NCBI RefSeq assembly: GCF_016125955.1
Contig: NZ_JADEVE010000336.1
Span: forward strand, 62,001-126,000
Direction: 5' to 3'
Origin: Acetomicrobium sp. S15 = DSM 107314
GTDB taxonomy: Bacteria > Synergistota > Synergistia > Synergistales > Thermosynergistaceae
Length of the DNA stretch: 64,000 bases
The notes beneath the pieces are model-generated. The model did not search any database, had not been told where the DNA came from, and was given only the letters and a program-made list of their open reading frames with translations. Both the position numbers and the translations under genes were made by a program. Below are positions 8,176-16,846 of this stretch, piece by piece; the stretch's first letter is position 1; each line of letters opens with the position of its first letter.

Positions 8176-9000
8176 ATGCCTTCTAAAGAAGTATTGGACT
8201 GGTTGCGCGTAGACTTTTTCCCTCACATCTGGTGCCCGGGCTGCGGGCATGGCATCATCATGCATGCGCTGTTGCGCGCCTTGGCGTCGCTCGGTTGCGA
8301 GAAAGAAAGGACCGTAATAGCCTCCGGTATCGGATGTTCCAGCCGCATGCCGGGTTACATAGACGCCTGCACCGTTCATACGACTCATGGGCGCTCTCTC
8401 GTGTTCGCCACCGGCATTAAGCTTGCCAATCCCGAACTTACGGTGGTAAATGTTATGGGAGACGGCGACTGCGCTGCTATAGGAGGCAATCATTTCATCC
8501 ACGCCTGTCGCAGAAACATAGACATCACTGCGGTGGTCTTAAACAACTCTATATATGGCATGACGGGAGGCCAGGTGTCTCCCACAACGCCCATAGGAGC
8601 TTATGCCACGACAGCGCCTTATGGCGCCATAGACCCGCCCTTTGACCTGTGCAATTTGGCCGCCGCTGCGGGGGCTACGTACGTAGCCAGAGCCACGGTG
8701 GCGCAACCTCAACTCGTAGAGCAGTACATCAAGAAGGGGATTCAAAACAAAGGGTTTTCCGTGGTAGAAGTAATGACTCATTGCCATACCCAGTTCGGCC
8801 GCAGGAATAAGCTCCCCCGTCCGATAGACAACATAAACCGCTTCAAGCAGGTGAGCGTCACGAAGACGAAGGCTGATGCCATGAAGCCGGAGGAATTGGA
8901 AGGGAAAATTGTAATAGGCGAACTGATGGATAGGAAAAGACCCGAATATGTCGAACAATACCTCAGGCTCATCGAGAGGGCAAGGGGGCAAGTCGCATGA
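8176..9000 (+). CDS. korB: 2-oxoacid:ferredoxin oxidoreductase beta subunit
   Basis: A 274-residue beta subunit that carries the thiamine diphosphate-binding domain. WCPGCGHG near residue 20 supplies conserved Cys residues. GIGCSSRMPGY and VMGDGDCAAIGGNHFIHACRRN form the TPP/Mg-binding GDG motif, and NNSIYGMTGGQVSPTTP completes the cofactor pocket. It works with KorA in the catalytic core. The ATG directly follows the korA stop, and its own stop overlaps the korC start by 4 bases, so the operon is translationally coupled. Confidence 0.93.
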   Translation: MPSKEVLDWLRVDFFPHIWCPGCGHGIIMHALLRALASLGCEKERTVIASGIGCSSRMPGYIDACTVHTTHGRSLVFATGIKLANPELTVVNVMGDGDCAAIGGNHFIHACRRNIDITAVVLNNSIYGMTGGQVSPTTPIGAYATTAPYGAIDPPFDLCNLAAAAGATYVARATVAQPQLVEQYIKKGIQNKGFSVVEVMTHCHTQFGRRNKLPRPIDNINRFKQVSVTKTKADAMKPEELEGKIVIGELMDRKRPEYVEQYLRLIERARGQVA

Positions 9001-9542
9001 ACGAACGTTATGAGATACGCATCGCCGGATCCGGCGGGCAGGGAGTCATCTTGGCTGCGGTCATCCTCGGAGAGGCAGCTGCCCTTTACGAAGAGGGCCT
9101 AAACGTCGTTCAAGCTCAGGCCTATGGGCCGGAGGCGCGAGGCGGGGCATCGAAATCTGAGGTGGTCATATCGAGAGAGCCCATCGATTATCCGAAAGCG
9201 GTCTCGCCGAAGCTCCAGGTCGTCTTGACCCAGGCGGCGTGTGATAAATACGCCTCGGATAACGCTGCAGATGGCATTCTAATCCTCGATGACTTTTACG
9301 TCACCAAGCTGCCAGATATAAAGGTTAAAACCCTCTGCCTTCCCATAGTTAGAACAGCCCGCGATGCGATCGGGCGCGAGGTCGTGGCTAATATGGTGGC
9401 CTTAGGGGTCATAGGGAAAGTTTTGGAGCAATGGGGCCTGTTGCGTCCCGAATCCGTCAAGAAGGCATTGTTAGCGCGCGTCCCTAAAGGAACCGAAGAG
9501 CTCAACGAAAAGGCCTTCGAGGCCGGCTACGCTTTGTTGTAG
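8997..9542 (+). CDS. korC: 2-oxoacid:ferredoxin oxidoreductase gamma subunit
   Basis: A 181-residue gamma subunit beginning with RIAGSGGQGVILAAVILGEAA, the hallmark of the pyruvate/ketoisovalerate oxidoreductase gamma domain, followed by AQAYGPEARGGASKSEVVIS, which contacts coenzyme A. It completes the four-subunit Kor enzyme. It overlaps korB by 4 bases (ATGA). No clear terminator follows; the methyltransferase gene starts 28 bases later and may share the transcript. Confidence 0.93.
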   Translation: MNERYEIRIAGSGGQGVILAAVILGEAAALYEEGLNVVQAQAYGPEARGGASKSEVVISREPIDYPKAVSPKLQVVLTQAACDKYASDNAADGILILDDFYVTKLPDIKVKTLCLPIVRTARDAIGREVVANMVALGVIGKVLEQWGLLRPESVKKALLARVPKGTEELNEKAFEAGYALL

Positions 9543-9570
9543 ATTCGAGAGGCCATAGATCCCCCCGACC

Positions 9571-10914
9571 ATGCGCATAAAAGTAGAAAAGATGAACAGC
9601 CGAGGGCAGGGCATAGGGAGGATCGATGGCCTCGTAACATTTGTGGACGGCGCACTTCCCGGCGAAGAAGTTGAGGCCGAAGTGGTTTTGCGCAAGCGCG
9701 ATTATGCTGTGGCCAGGGCGGTTTCCATCTCATCGCCGAACTCCGAGAGGAGAAATCCTGTATGCCCGCACTTCGGCTCTTGCGGTGGCTGCCAGCTGCA
9801 ACATGCCTCGTATGATTACCAGTTAAGCCTAAAGGCTGAACTCGCGGCAGATGCCCTGCGGAGGATAGGTGGTTTTAGCTCTCCCCAGATAAATCCTTGC
9901 ATCCCAAGCCCAAAGAGCATAGGCTATCGGAACAAGGCCTCCTTTCCCATAAGAAAACAAGGTGGGCAAGGGACGATCGGTCTTTTCCGAGAGGGTAGCC
10001 ATCGAGTTGTGCCGGTAACTTCTTGCCCGGCTGTCGAGGATTTGATTCAACGGATATTTTCTCACTTCCGTTCGCTCATGAGTGAAAGTGAGCTTCCGGC
10101 GTACGACGAGAGATCTCACCTCGGGCTCTTAAGGCATCTGGTCGTTAGAGTGGGGAGCTTTACGGGAGAAGCCCTCGTTGCGCTCGTAGTGGCTAAAGAG
10201 CCCGATGCCGACGAAAGGGCGAAGCTTAAAGCCATAGTCGAGGCAATGGCTTGCGCCTTTCCATCGCTTCGGGGTTTCGTCTTGAATGTAAATCGAAACG
10301 AGGGGAACTTCATTTGGGGCAGTAAAAATCGGACCCTTGTAGGTAAGGATGAGCTCGCGGAGCATCTGGACGATTTTTCTTTTACTTTCAGCGCCGCCTC
10401 GTTTTTTCAGGTCAACTCTTATCAAGCGCTCGACCTCTATCGATTTGTGGCCTCCGAGTTGGGGGGTGCCGGTGGTGGTAGGGTATTAGAGTTATATAGC
10501 GGCGTGGGAAGCTTGACGGCATTCTTGGCCAAAGGGACCGAAGAGGTGACGGCGGTAGAAGAGGATGCCGACGCGGTTCGTTATATGAGAGACAACATGG
10601 CCCGAAACGGTCTGTGCAACGTTAGGGCGCTCTGCGGCAGGGCGGAGGATACGGTTCATCTGTGGCACGATTGGGCGCCCCAAACAGTGGTGTTAGATCC
10701 GCCGCGCTCCGGCTGTCATCCGAAGGTGATAGCCGGTTTGGTCAGCGTGGAGCCGAGAAAGATAATCTATGTATCGTGCAATGCGGCCACGTTAGCCAGA
10801 GACGCAGCTGGTCTGTGCGAGCGGGGATATGCCGTAACCTGCGTGCAGCCTTTCGACATGTTCCCACAGACCGCGCATGTGGAATGCGTGGCTGTTTTTT
10901 CGCGCCACTTGTAA
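9571..10914 (+). CDS. rlmD: 23S rRNA (uracil-C5)-methyltransferase, RlmD/RumA family
   Basis: A 447-residue enzyme with three recognisable parts. An N-terminal TRAM domain covers about residues 1-58. Iron-sulfur ligands follow in CPHFGSCGGC with a fourth Cys further on. A class I methyltransferase domain comes last with ELYSGVGSLT (SAM binding), VLDPPRSGCH and the catalytic Cys in YVSCNAATLARD. The family makes 5-methyluridine in 23S rRNA, or in tRNA for some Gram-positive relatives, so the exact target base is uncertain. The start ATG at 9571 is preceded only by a weak G-poor region. The pyr promoter begins 2 bases after the stop. Confidence 0.88.
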   Translation: MRIKVEKMNSRGQGIGRIDGLVTFVDGALPGEEVEAEVVLRKRDYAVARAVSISSPNSERRNPVCPHFGSCGGCQLQHASYDYQLSLKAELAADALRRIGGFSSPQINPCIPSPKSIGYRNKASFPIRKQGGQGTIGLFREGSHRVVPVTSCPAVEDLIQRIFSHFRSLMSESELPAYDERSHLGLLRHLVVRVGSFTGEALVALVVAKEPDADERAKLKAIVEAMACAFPSLRGFVLNVNRNEGNFIWGSKNRTLVGKDELAEHLDDFSFTFSAASFFQVNSYQALDLYRFVASELGGAGGGRVLELYSGVGSLTAFLAKGTEEVTAVEEDADAVRYMRDNMARNGLCNVRALCGRAEDTVHLWHDWAPQTVVLDPPRSGCHPKVIAGLVSVEPRKIIYVSCNAATLARDAAGLCERGYAVTCVQPFDMFPQTAHVECVAVFSRHL

Positions 10915-10915
10915 G

Positions 10916-10944
10916 TTGCGCGATGATTGATATGCTGGTATAAT
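10916..10944 (+). promoter_or_regulatory. promoter of the pyr operon
   Basis: A TTGCGC -35 box (10916-10921), a 17-base spacer and a perfect TATAAT -10 box (10939-10944) with the extended TG two bases upstream. Transcription would start near 10951, giving a leader of about 134 bases before pyrR that must cross the hairpin at 11024-11060. Confidence 0.75.
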
Positions 10945-10950
10945 CCGCCT

Positions 10951-11084
10951 AAAGTTGTAGGGGGAGATTTGTCCGTCATGTCGGGTAAAAGGATTAAATT
11001 AAGTCTTGTTCTTGGTTTCAAGAGGCTGAACCGCTTTTAGGCGGTTCAGCCATTTTTTTTACCGTAGAAAAAGGAGGGAAGTAT
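10951..11084 (+). promoter_or_regulatory. pyr leader, probable PyrR-responsive attenuator
   Basis: The leader lies between a strong promoter and pyrR and contains a full intrinsic terminator. Just before and inside the terminator's 5' arm is a GAGGCT core resembling the end of the PyrR-binding loop consensus. Bases 11014-11020 can pair with 11027-11032 around an AGAGGC loop with one bulged T. That hairpin competes with the terminator for the same bases. This fits transcription attenuation by PyrR in response to UMP, but which hairpin PyrR stabilises cannot be decided by eye. Confidence 0.55.
11024..11060 (+). terminator. intrinsic terminator in the pyr leader
   Basis: An 11-bp perfect stem (GGCTGAACCGC at 11024-11034 with its complement at 11041-11051), a 6-base loop and a run of eight T at 11053-11060. 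It stands downstream of the pyr promoter and 24 bases before the pyrR start codon. Confidence 0.9.
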
Positions 11085-11630
11085 TTGACAAAGAAGATAT
11101 TGATGGTGGCGGAGGAGATGGACAGAACAATAAGCCGCATAGCCTACGAGGTGGCGGAACACCTCAAAGGCCTCGACGACGTCGTGATAGTCGGCGTGCA
11201 GAGGCGCGGCGTGAGCCTTGCCAAAAGGCTGCAGAAAAGCTTTCGCGACATGGATGGCGTTGAAGTGCCGATGGGAGAGCTCGACATCACTTTGTATCGC
11301 GACGACTTGACGCTCCTTCAAGACCAGCCTCTAGTCCGAAGCACCTCGGTTCCCGTAAATATCACCGGAAAACGCATACTCCTGGTGGACGACGTAATAT
11401 TCACGGGCAGGACGGTGAGGGCGGCGCTCGACGCGCTGATGGACTTGGGGCGTCCTTCATTAGTGCAATTAGCCGTTTTGGTAGACCGAAACAATAGGGA
11501 ATTACCCATACATCCCGATTACGTGGGACTAAAGATTTCGACCGACAAAAGCGACGTCGTCGAGGTTAGGGTAAAAGAATGGGATGGCGATGACCAGGTG
11601 ATCCTGTGGGAAGACGGTGGTGAAAGGTAA
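11085..11630 (+). CDS. pyrR: bifunctional pyr operon regulator / uracil phosphoribosyltransferase PyrR
   Basis: A 181-residue type I phosphoribosyltransferase with the PRPP loop LVDDVIFTGRTVRAALDAL near residue 100 and GVQRRGVSLAKRL, both typical of PyrR. PyrR binds UMP and the pyr mRNA leader and attenuates the operon; many members also make UMP from uracil and PRPP. The TTG start at 11085 follows AAGGAGGG at about 11070-11077. It is the first gene of the operon, directly behind the leader terminator, as in Bacillus and relatives. Its stop overlaps the pyrB ATG by one base. Confidence 0.95.
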   Translation: MTKKILMVAEEMDRTISRIAYEVAEHLKGLDDVVIVGVQRRGVSLAKRLQKSFRDMDGVEVPMGELDITLYRDDLTLLQDQPLVRSTSVPVNITGKRILLVDDVIFTGRTVRAALDALMDLGRPSLVQLAVLVDRNNRELPIHPDYVGLKISTDKSDVVEVRVKEWDGDDQVILWEDGGER

Positions 11631-12559
11631 TGCCGTGGAAACGCAAGCACCTCATCGATGTGGACGACTGGGAGAGGGAAGATTTCGAGCTCCTCTTAGA
11701 GCAGACTTCGAACATGGATTCGATCCTCGATCGCTCTATAAAAAAGGCCCCGGCGCTCAGGGGTAAGATAGTAGTCAACATATTCTACGAGCCCTCTACG
11801 CGGACGCGCACCTCCTTTGAGATAGCCGGCAAACTCTTAAGCGCTGACGTCATAAACTGGACCGCTTCGGGTTCCAGCGCGGCCAAGGGCGAGTCGCTTC
11901 GCGACACGATATGGACGCTCGAGGCGATGGGCGCGGATGCCGTTGTCATTCGACACGGCGAGGTCGGCGTGCCATATTATTTGGCAGAAAAGCTAAAAAA
12001 AGCTTCCGTCATAAACGGCGGTGACGGAACTCATGCCCATCCTACCCAAGCATTGCTCGATCTGTATACGGCCTGGAGGGAACTCGGATCTCTGGACGGC
12101 AAAAAGGTGGCCATAGTAGGAGACATCTTGCACAGTCGAGTTGCCAGAAGCGACATATACGCCTTTAAAGCGGTGGGAGCCGAGGTGTGTTTGTCGGGTC
12201 CTTCTACGCTTATGCCGACAGATATAAATTCGCTAAATGCTACATATGAGCCGAATATAGCCGAGGCGATCGATGGAGCGGATGTCGTTTACATGCTCCG
12301 TATCCAAAGGGAGCGCCAGGATGCCGGATTGTTCCCGTCGTTGGACGAATACCACAAGCGCTACGGCCTTACGGACAAGCTTCTCGGGAAAGCTAAAAAG
12401 GGAGCGCTGGTGATGCACCCGGGACCCATAAACAGAGGCGTCGAAATCGCTTCCTCTGTGGCGGACGGGCCTCAGAGCTTCATATTGAAGCAAGTAAGAG
12501 CTGGCGTAGCTGTCAGAATGGCGTTGCTTTATCTAATGCTTGGAGGGGTGAAAGAATGA
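11630..12559 (+). CDS. pyrB: aspartate carbamoyltransferase catalytic subunit
   Basis: A 309-residue catalytic chain with FYEPSTRTRTSFE near residue 50 (carbamoyl phosphate binding), HPTQALLDLYT (carbamoyl phosphate and aspartate contacts) and the late HPGPINRG motif. It condenses carbamoyl phosphate with aspartate to make N-carbamoyl-aspartate, the first committed pyrimidine step. No pyrI regulatory gene is adjacent, so the enzyme is probably a simple trimer controlled through PyrR. It overlaps pyrR by 1 base and pyrC by 4 bases. Confidence 0.97.
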   Translation: MPWKRKHLIDVDDWEREDFELLLEQTSNMDSILDRSIKKAPALRGKIVVNIFYEPSTRTRTSFEIAGKLLSADVINWTASGSSAAKGESLRDTIWTLEAMGADAVVIRHGEVGVPYYLAEKLKKASVINGGDGTHAHPTQALLDLYTAWRELGSLDGKKVAIVGDILHSRVARSDIYAFKAVGAEVCLSGPSTLMPTDINSLNATYEPNIAEAIDGADVVYMLRIQRERQDAGLFPSLDEYHKRYGLTDKLLGKAKKGALVMHPGPINRGVEIASSVADGPQSFILKQVRAGVAVRMALLYLMLGGVKE

Positions 12560-13878
12560 AATGGCTCGTCAATGGGAGACTCTTTGACGGCGAGCTCCTG
12601 CGCGAAGGTCTGTGTGACCTCGTTATAGATAAGGGGAGAGTGGCCAAGATCGCCCCTGCTGGGCGCTTTGTGCCGCCTGAGGGAGCTACAAGGATCGACC
12701 TCGATGGCCGCATATTAGCCCCTGGCTTCATAGATTTACACGCTCACCTGCGCGATCCGGGACAGGAGTGGAGAGAAGACATAATTTCTGGGTCGCGCGC
12801 TGCTGCGGCGGGCGGCTTTGCGACAGTGGTGGCTATGCCGAACACGGATCCGCCTATAGATCGCTCCTCGCTCGTGCGCTATGTGTTGGAAAGAGGCCAA
12901 AGCGCGGGGGCTGCCCGCGTGCTTCCAGCTGGAAGCGTGACCAAGGGAAGGCACGGCCAGGAGCTGGCAGAGATGTGGTTTATGGCGAATGAGGGGGCGG
13001 CCATCTTTACCGATGACGGCCTTCCCGTTTCGACCGCCCATCTTTTGAGGACGGCTCTGCTATATGCCGACGATCTCGGCATGGCTATAATGGAACACCC
13101 GGAGGAGCTTTCCTTGACGAAGGATGCCCAGGTGAATGATGGCCCGTGTGCGGCGCGGAGCGGCCTAAAAGGAGCGCCTAAGGCGGCCGAACTGATAGCC
13201 GTCGAGAGGGGGATCGCCCTGGCAAAGGATACGGGCGCTCATCTTCACCTGACGCACCTGAGCGCCAAAGAATCCTTGGAGGCAGTGCGTCGGGCCAAGA
13301 AGGATGGGATAAATATAACGTGCGACGTCACGCCCCATCACCTCACGCTCGATGAGTCTTTGATAGAAAAGAGCGGCTACAGCGCAGCATACAAGGTAAA
13401 TCCGCCACTTCGTACAGCGCACGATTTAGAAGCACTTTGGGAAGGGCTGGCCGATGGGACCGTCGATGCCATTGCCACCGATCACGCACCTTATCACCTG
13501 GACGAGAAAGACCTTCCATTCCAAGAGGCTGCTTCTGGCATCGCCTCGCTGGAATGCGCCGTGGCTGTTGTCTTAGACGCTTGGCTTAAGCGCGGCAAAC
13601 CATTCGGGATCGAGCGCCTCTTACGGCTTTTTACCGCCGGGCCGGCTTCCGTGCTCCGCAAATCGGATTTGGGAAGGATCGAGGAGGGGAGCGTCGCAGA
13701 CATTACGGCCTTGGATATCGGCAGAGAACGTCGGGTAGAGGCAAAACGCTGGGAGAGCAAAGCGCGCATCACTCCATGGGAGGGTGCCGCGCTTTGCGGG
13801 TGGCCCGTCATGACGATGCGCGAAGGCAAGGTGATCTGGGTCGACGGAGATAGTAGGCTCCATGCAGAGCGAGATTGA
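12556..13878 (+). CDS. pyrC: dihydroorotase
   Basis: A 440-residue class I dihydroorotase of the amidohydrolase superfamily. The metal-binding motif DLHAHLRDPGQEWREDI lies near residue 58, further zinc-binding His residues lie in TCDVTPHHLTLDE, and ATDHAPYH near residue 305 carries the catalytic Asp. It cyclises N-carbamoyl-aspartate to dihydroorotate. It overlaps pyrB by 4 bases (ATGA) and pyrK by 17 bases. Confidence 0.96.
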   Translation: MKWLVNGRLFDGELLREGLCDLVIDKGRVAKIAPAGRFVPPEGATRIDLDGRILAPGFIDLHAHLRDPGQEWREDIISGSRAAAAGGFATVVAMPNTDPPIDRSSLVRYVLERGQSAGAARVLPAGSVTKGRHGQELAEMWFMANEGAAIFTDDGLPVSTAHLLRTALLYADDLGMAIMEHPEELSLTKDAQVNDGPCAARSGLKGAPKAAELIAVERGIALAKDTGAHLHLTHLSAKESLEAVRRAKKDGINITCDVTPHHLTLDESLIEKSGYSAAYKVNPPLRTAHDLEALWEGLADGTVDAIATDHAPYHLDEKDLPFQEAASGIASLECAVAVVLDAWLKRGKPFGIERLLRLFTAGPASVLRKSDLGRIEEGSVADITALDIGRERRVEAKRWESKARITPWEGAALCGWPVMTMREGKVIWVDGDSRLHAERD

Positions 13879-14641
13879 ATTTTGCGACGAAGGGGCGATT
13901 TTGTCGGCGAAAGAGCCCTTGGGAGATGGATTGGCACATTTGACGTTTCAGGCGCCGCGTATCGCCAAAGCCGCCCGTCCAGGACAATTCGTCATGCTTT
14001 ATCCCCTCTCTGAGGCGCGCTCCTGTGATCCGCTGTTGGGAAGGCCTATGGCTATAGCCGGAGCGAGTGGAGGAGCAGTAGAGATTTGCCTTTCCTTAGC
14101 AGGAAGGGGCACAGAGATCATTCATTCCCTTCCGATCGGCGTCAGCTGCAGGATGCGCGGCCCGTTGGGCTCCGGTTTTTCGGCGCCGCAGGGCAAAATT
14201 ATGCTCGTAGGTGGGGGCATAGGAGTTGCCCCCCTTGTCTTTGTTAGTGCCTTTTATGGCCCGTCGGCACCCTCGATGCGCTTCGTGATGGGTGTCCCTC
14301 ACAGAGGGTGGGAATCCTTCGTCAACTGGGTGGGCAGGCGAGTCCAGGCTCTGCATGTGTGGTCAGACGACGGAAGCATCGGCGAAAAGGGAAGCGCGGT
14401 GGACGCGGCTTGTGCCCTTTACAGTGGCGAGGAAATATGGACGTGCGGTCCTGTGGCCATGTTGAGATCTCTCGTCCGGCGCATCTCATGCGCCCGCATC
14501 TACGCGAGCCTCGAACGGCGGATGGCTTGCGGTTACGGGGGGTGTCATGGCTGTGTCGTGCCCACCGCAAACGGCCCCAAGCGGGTTTGTCGCGATGGAC
14601 CGGTCTTTGATGCTGAGGAGGTCTGCTGGGATGAGCTCTGA
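13862..14641 (+). CDS. pyrK: dihydroorotate dehydrogenase electron transfer subunit PyrK
   Basis: A 259-residue ferredoxin-reductase-like protein with an FAD-binding RPGQFVMLYP region near residue 40, a GGGIGVAPL nucleotide-binding turn near residue 118, and a C-terminal 2Fe-2S site built from the Cys residues of MACGYGGCHGC and a later Cys in KRVCRDGP. PyrK passes electrons from PyrD to NAD+ in class 1B dihydroorotate dehydrogenase. Its presence beside pyrD shows that the enzyme is the NAD-linked anaerobic type. It overlaps pyrC by 17 and pyrD by 11 bases. Confidence 0.95.
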   Translation: MQSEIEFCDEGAILSAKEPLGDGLAHLTFQAPRIAKAARPGQFVMLYPLSEARSCDPLLGRPMAIAGASGGAVEICLSLAGRGTEIIHSLPIGVSCRMRGPLGSGFSAPQGKIMLVGGGIGVAPLVFVSAFYGPSAPSMRFVMGVPHRGWESFVNWVGRRVQALHVWSDDGSIGEKGSAVDAACALYSGEEIWTCGPVAMLRSLVRRISCARIYASLERRMACGYGGCHGCVVPTANGPKRVCRDGPVFDAEEVCWDEL

Positions 14642-15569
14642 AAGGTCTTCTCTTCGATGTCGTGTCGGTGGTCTCGATCTCAGGTCTCCGATCATAGCAG
14701 CTTCGGGGACGTGGCCCCATGATCCGTCATTTTGGCGCGGCGAGTTGACAGCGGGGCTTGGAGCCATCTGCACCAAGGGTATCACGAGAAACAGGCGAGA
14801 GGGCAACAGGGGGATTCGCCTGTGGGAAACACCGTGCGGATTGCTCAACAGCATAGGGTTACAGAACAGCGGCGTCGAGGCTTTTATTTCGGGCGAATTG
14901 CCAGAGATCGGCAGCCGCGACGTGTCGCTCATAGCCAATGTGGCCGTAGAAGATCTCCCTTCCCTTGCGGAGGTGCTCAAGCTTCTTGCCTCTGTAAAAG
15001 ACCAGATAGATGCCGTTGAACTCAACATATCTTGTCCGAACGTAGACGAAGGCGGGATTGCTTGGGGATCTAACCCCGAGAGCACGGCAAAGGCTGTAGC
15101 CTGCGCGCGCTCTCTTTGGGGCGGTCCGCTTTGGGTCAAGCTTACGCCCCACGCTTGCGACATTGTCAAGGTGGCCACCAGTGCCCAAGAGTGCGGCGCG
15201 GACGCTTTGGTGGTCGCCAATACGTGGCTCGGCATGGCCATAGACGTGGAAAGCGAAAAACCGGTCTTCGATAGGGTCGTAGCTGGCCTTTCCGGTCCTG
15301 CGGTCTTTCCGTTGGCACTGCGGTTGGTCTGGGAGGTGGCAAGGTGCGTCTCTATCCCCGTGATCGGATGCGGAGGCATAGCGGAGGCAAGGGATGTCGT
15401 GGCGATGCTGTTTGCAGGCGCGTCAGCAGTGGAGATGGGCACTGCTCTTTTTTTAGATTTAAACTTACCGGCAAAATTTACACTGATATTAAAAGAATAC
15501 ATGCAACGCCATGGCTACGCCTCGACAGAGGAAATGGTCGGAGTTGCATCGCACGCTGGAGGGATTTAA
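14631..15569 (+). CDS. pyrD: dihydroorotate dehydrogenase 1B, catalytic subunit
   Basis: A 312-residue FMN-binding TIM-barrel enzyme with IIAASGTWPHD near the start, NISCPNVDEGG and WVKLTPH in the middle, VVANTWLGMAID and a phosphate-binding GCGGIAEARD near the end. It oxidises dihydroorotate to orotate, with electrons leaving through PyrK. I chose ATG 14631, which follows GAGGAGG at 14615-14621; an in-frame start at 14547 would only add residues that shadow pyrK. It overlaps the pyrK end by 11 bases. Confidence 0.94.
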   Translation: MSSERSSLRCRVGGLDLRSPIIAASGTWPHDPSFWRGELTAGLGAICTKGITRNRREGNRGIRLWETPCGLLNSIGLQNSGVEAFISGELPEIGSRDVSLIANVAVEDLPSLAEVLKLLASVKDQIDAVELNISCPNVDEGGIAWGSNPESTAKAVACARSLWGGPLWVKLTPHACDIVKVATSAQECGADALVVANTWLGMAIDVESEKPVFDRVVAGLSGPAVFPLALRLVWEVARCVSIPVIGCGGIAEARDVVAMLFAGASAVEMGTALFLDLNLPAKFTLILKEYMQRHGYASTEEMVGVASHAGGI

Positions 15570-15570
15570 C

Positions 15571-16284
15571 ATGAAGGATGGACCGTCTTTGATATTGGCC
15601 TTGGACTTGAAAAGCCTCGACGAAGTGGAGATGTTGCTGTCGCGCGTAGGAGACATGGTTGAGCATATCAAAATTGGACCGCGCCTCCTCCTTTCGGGCG
15701 GCCCCCAATGGGTCGCTTCTCTCGCCAGCAAGTGGAGGGTGTTTTTGGACTTAAAGCTCCATGACATACCCAACACCGTCAGAGGCGCAGTCGAGGCGTT
15801 GTGCAATATGGGCATCTGGGCCGTAACCGTCCATATTGCCGGGGGCAGGGATATGATGAGCTCTGCGATCGAGGCGAGGAGCTCCGAGGGTCCTTTGTTG
15901 TTTGGCGTGACGATTTTGACGAGCCTCGACGAAGCCGGGTGGCGCGCGGTTTCCCCTGGATCCAGTATGGATGAATGCCTGAAGGCACGAGCGAGCCTTG
16001 CGGCCGAGGTAGGGCTTGACGGGGTAGTGTGTGCGCCCACAGATCTACCTTCGGTGCGCACAATTATCGGGAGCCGGTGCGTTACGGTCGTTCCTGGCAT
16101 AAGATTTGCCCCTCACCTTGACGATCAGAGGCGCACGTCACATCCGTCTGAAGCCGTGAGGATGGGCGGGGATTTCCTCGTGGTGGGACGCCCGATACTC
16201 GAATCCCCGGATCCGCGGAGCGCGATCGATCGGATAAAAGAGGAAATGGAGGAGGGATGGCGTTGCAGGAAGGCGGATCTATAG
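15571..16284 (+). CDS. pyrF: orotidine 5'-phosphate decarboxylase
   Basis: A 237-residue decarboxylase with ALDLKS at the N-terminus and the catalytic FLDLKLHDIPNTV motif near residue 58, which carries the Asp-Lys-Asp network, followed by a late VVGRPIL phosphate loop. It decarboxylates OMP to UMP. The start ATG at 15571 follows GGAGGG at 15558-15563, one base after the pyrD stop; the open frame continues upstream into pyrD but has no family resemblance there. It overlaps pyrE by 28 bases. Confidence 0.95.
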   Translation: MKDGPSLILALDLKSLDEVEMLLSRVGDMVEHIKIGPRLLLSGGPQWVASLASKWRVFLDLKLHDIPNTVRGAVEALCNMGIWAVTVHIAGGRDMMSSAIEARSSEGPLLFGVTILTSLDEAGWRAVSPGSSMDECLKARASLAAEVGLDGVVCAPTDLPSVRTIIGSRCVTVVPGIRFAPHLDDQRRTSHPSEAVRMGGDFLVVGRPILESPDPRSAIDRIKEEMEEGWRCRKADL

Positions 16285-16841
16285 AATCTAAGCTGATAGC
16301 TATGATGAGCGCGAGCGGCGCACTTTTGGAAGGGCACTTTCTCTTGACCTCTGGGCTTCATAGCGGCAACTACCTACAGTGTGCTATGTTATTGCGTTAT
16401 CCTGAAAACGCGGCGTTCGTAGGTGAGGCAATAGGCCGACAAGTGGCTAAGTTGAATCCGGAGGTGATCGTCTCGCCAGCCTTGGGAGGCATTATAGTGG
16501 GACATGAAGTGGCAAGGTGGTTGGGGGTGGAGTTTTTGTTCTGCGAGAGGGAGAATGGCAAGATGAAGCTCAGACGCTTTCCTCATCCTGGACACAGGAG
16601 AGCCGTGGTGGTTGAGGACGTTATAACCACCGGCACGTCCTCTCGCGAAGTGGGAGAGTACATCGCTCAGGGAGGAGCTGACTGGGTGGGCACGGCTTGC
16701 ATAGTTGACAGAAGCGGCGGTAAGGCTGGTTTTCCTACGCCGCTTTTCTCTCTGTGGCGCGTGAGCTTTCAGACGTACGAGCGCGACTTGTGCCCTCTCT
16801 GCAGGGCCGGCATTCCTCTGGTAAAGCCGGGCAGCCGATAA
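16257..16841 (+). CDS. pyrE: orotate phosphoribosyltransferase
   Basis: A 194-residue phosphoribosyltransferase with GHFLLTSGLHSGNYLQC near residue 26, which is typical of OPRTase, PALGGIIVGHE, and the PRPP loop VVVEDVITTGTSSREV near residue 120. It joins orotate and PRPP to give OMP. A GGAGGAGGG purine run just upstream of the ATG serves as the ribosome binding site, lying inside the end of pyrF. It completes the de novo pathway from carbamoyl phosphate; carbamoyl phosphate synthetase genes are not in the operon. Confidence 0.95.
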   Translation: MALQEGGSIESKLIAMMSASGALLEGHFLLTSGLHSGNYLQCAMLLRYPENAAFVGEAIGRQVAKLNPEVIVSPALGGIIVGHEVARWLGVEFLFCERENGKMKLRRFPHPGHRRAVVVEDVITTGTSSREVGEYIAQGGADWVGTACIVDRSGGKAGFPTPLFSLWRVSFQTYERDLCPLCRAGIPLVKPGSR

Positions 16842-16846
16842 GGAAA

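Noticed and set aside
7468-8502. Minus-strand 344-residue open frame across korA and korB
   Set aside because: It is fully antisense to two conserved genes and has no recognisable domain; G+C bias keeps the frame open.
14486-15502. Minus-strand 338-residue open frame across pyrK and pyrD
   Set aside because: It is a Ser/Pro/Thr-rich shadow of pyrD with no family pattern or start signal.
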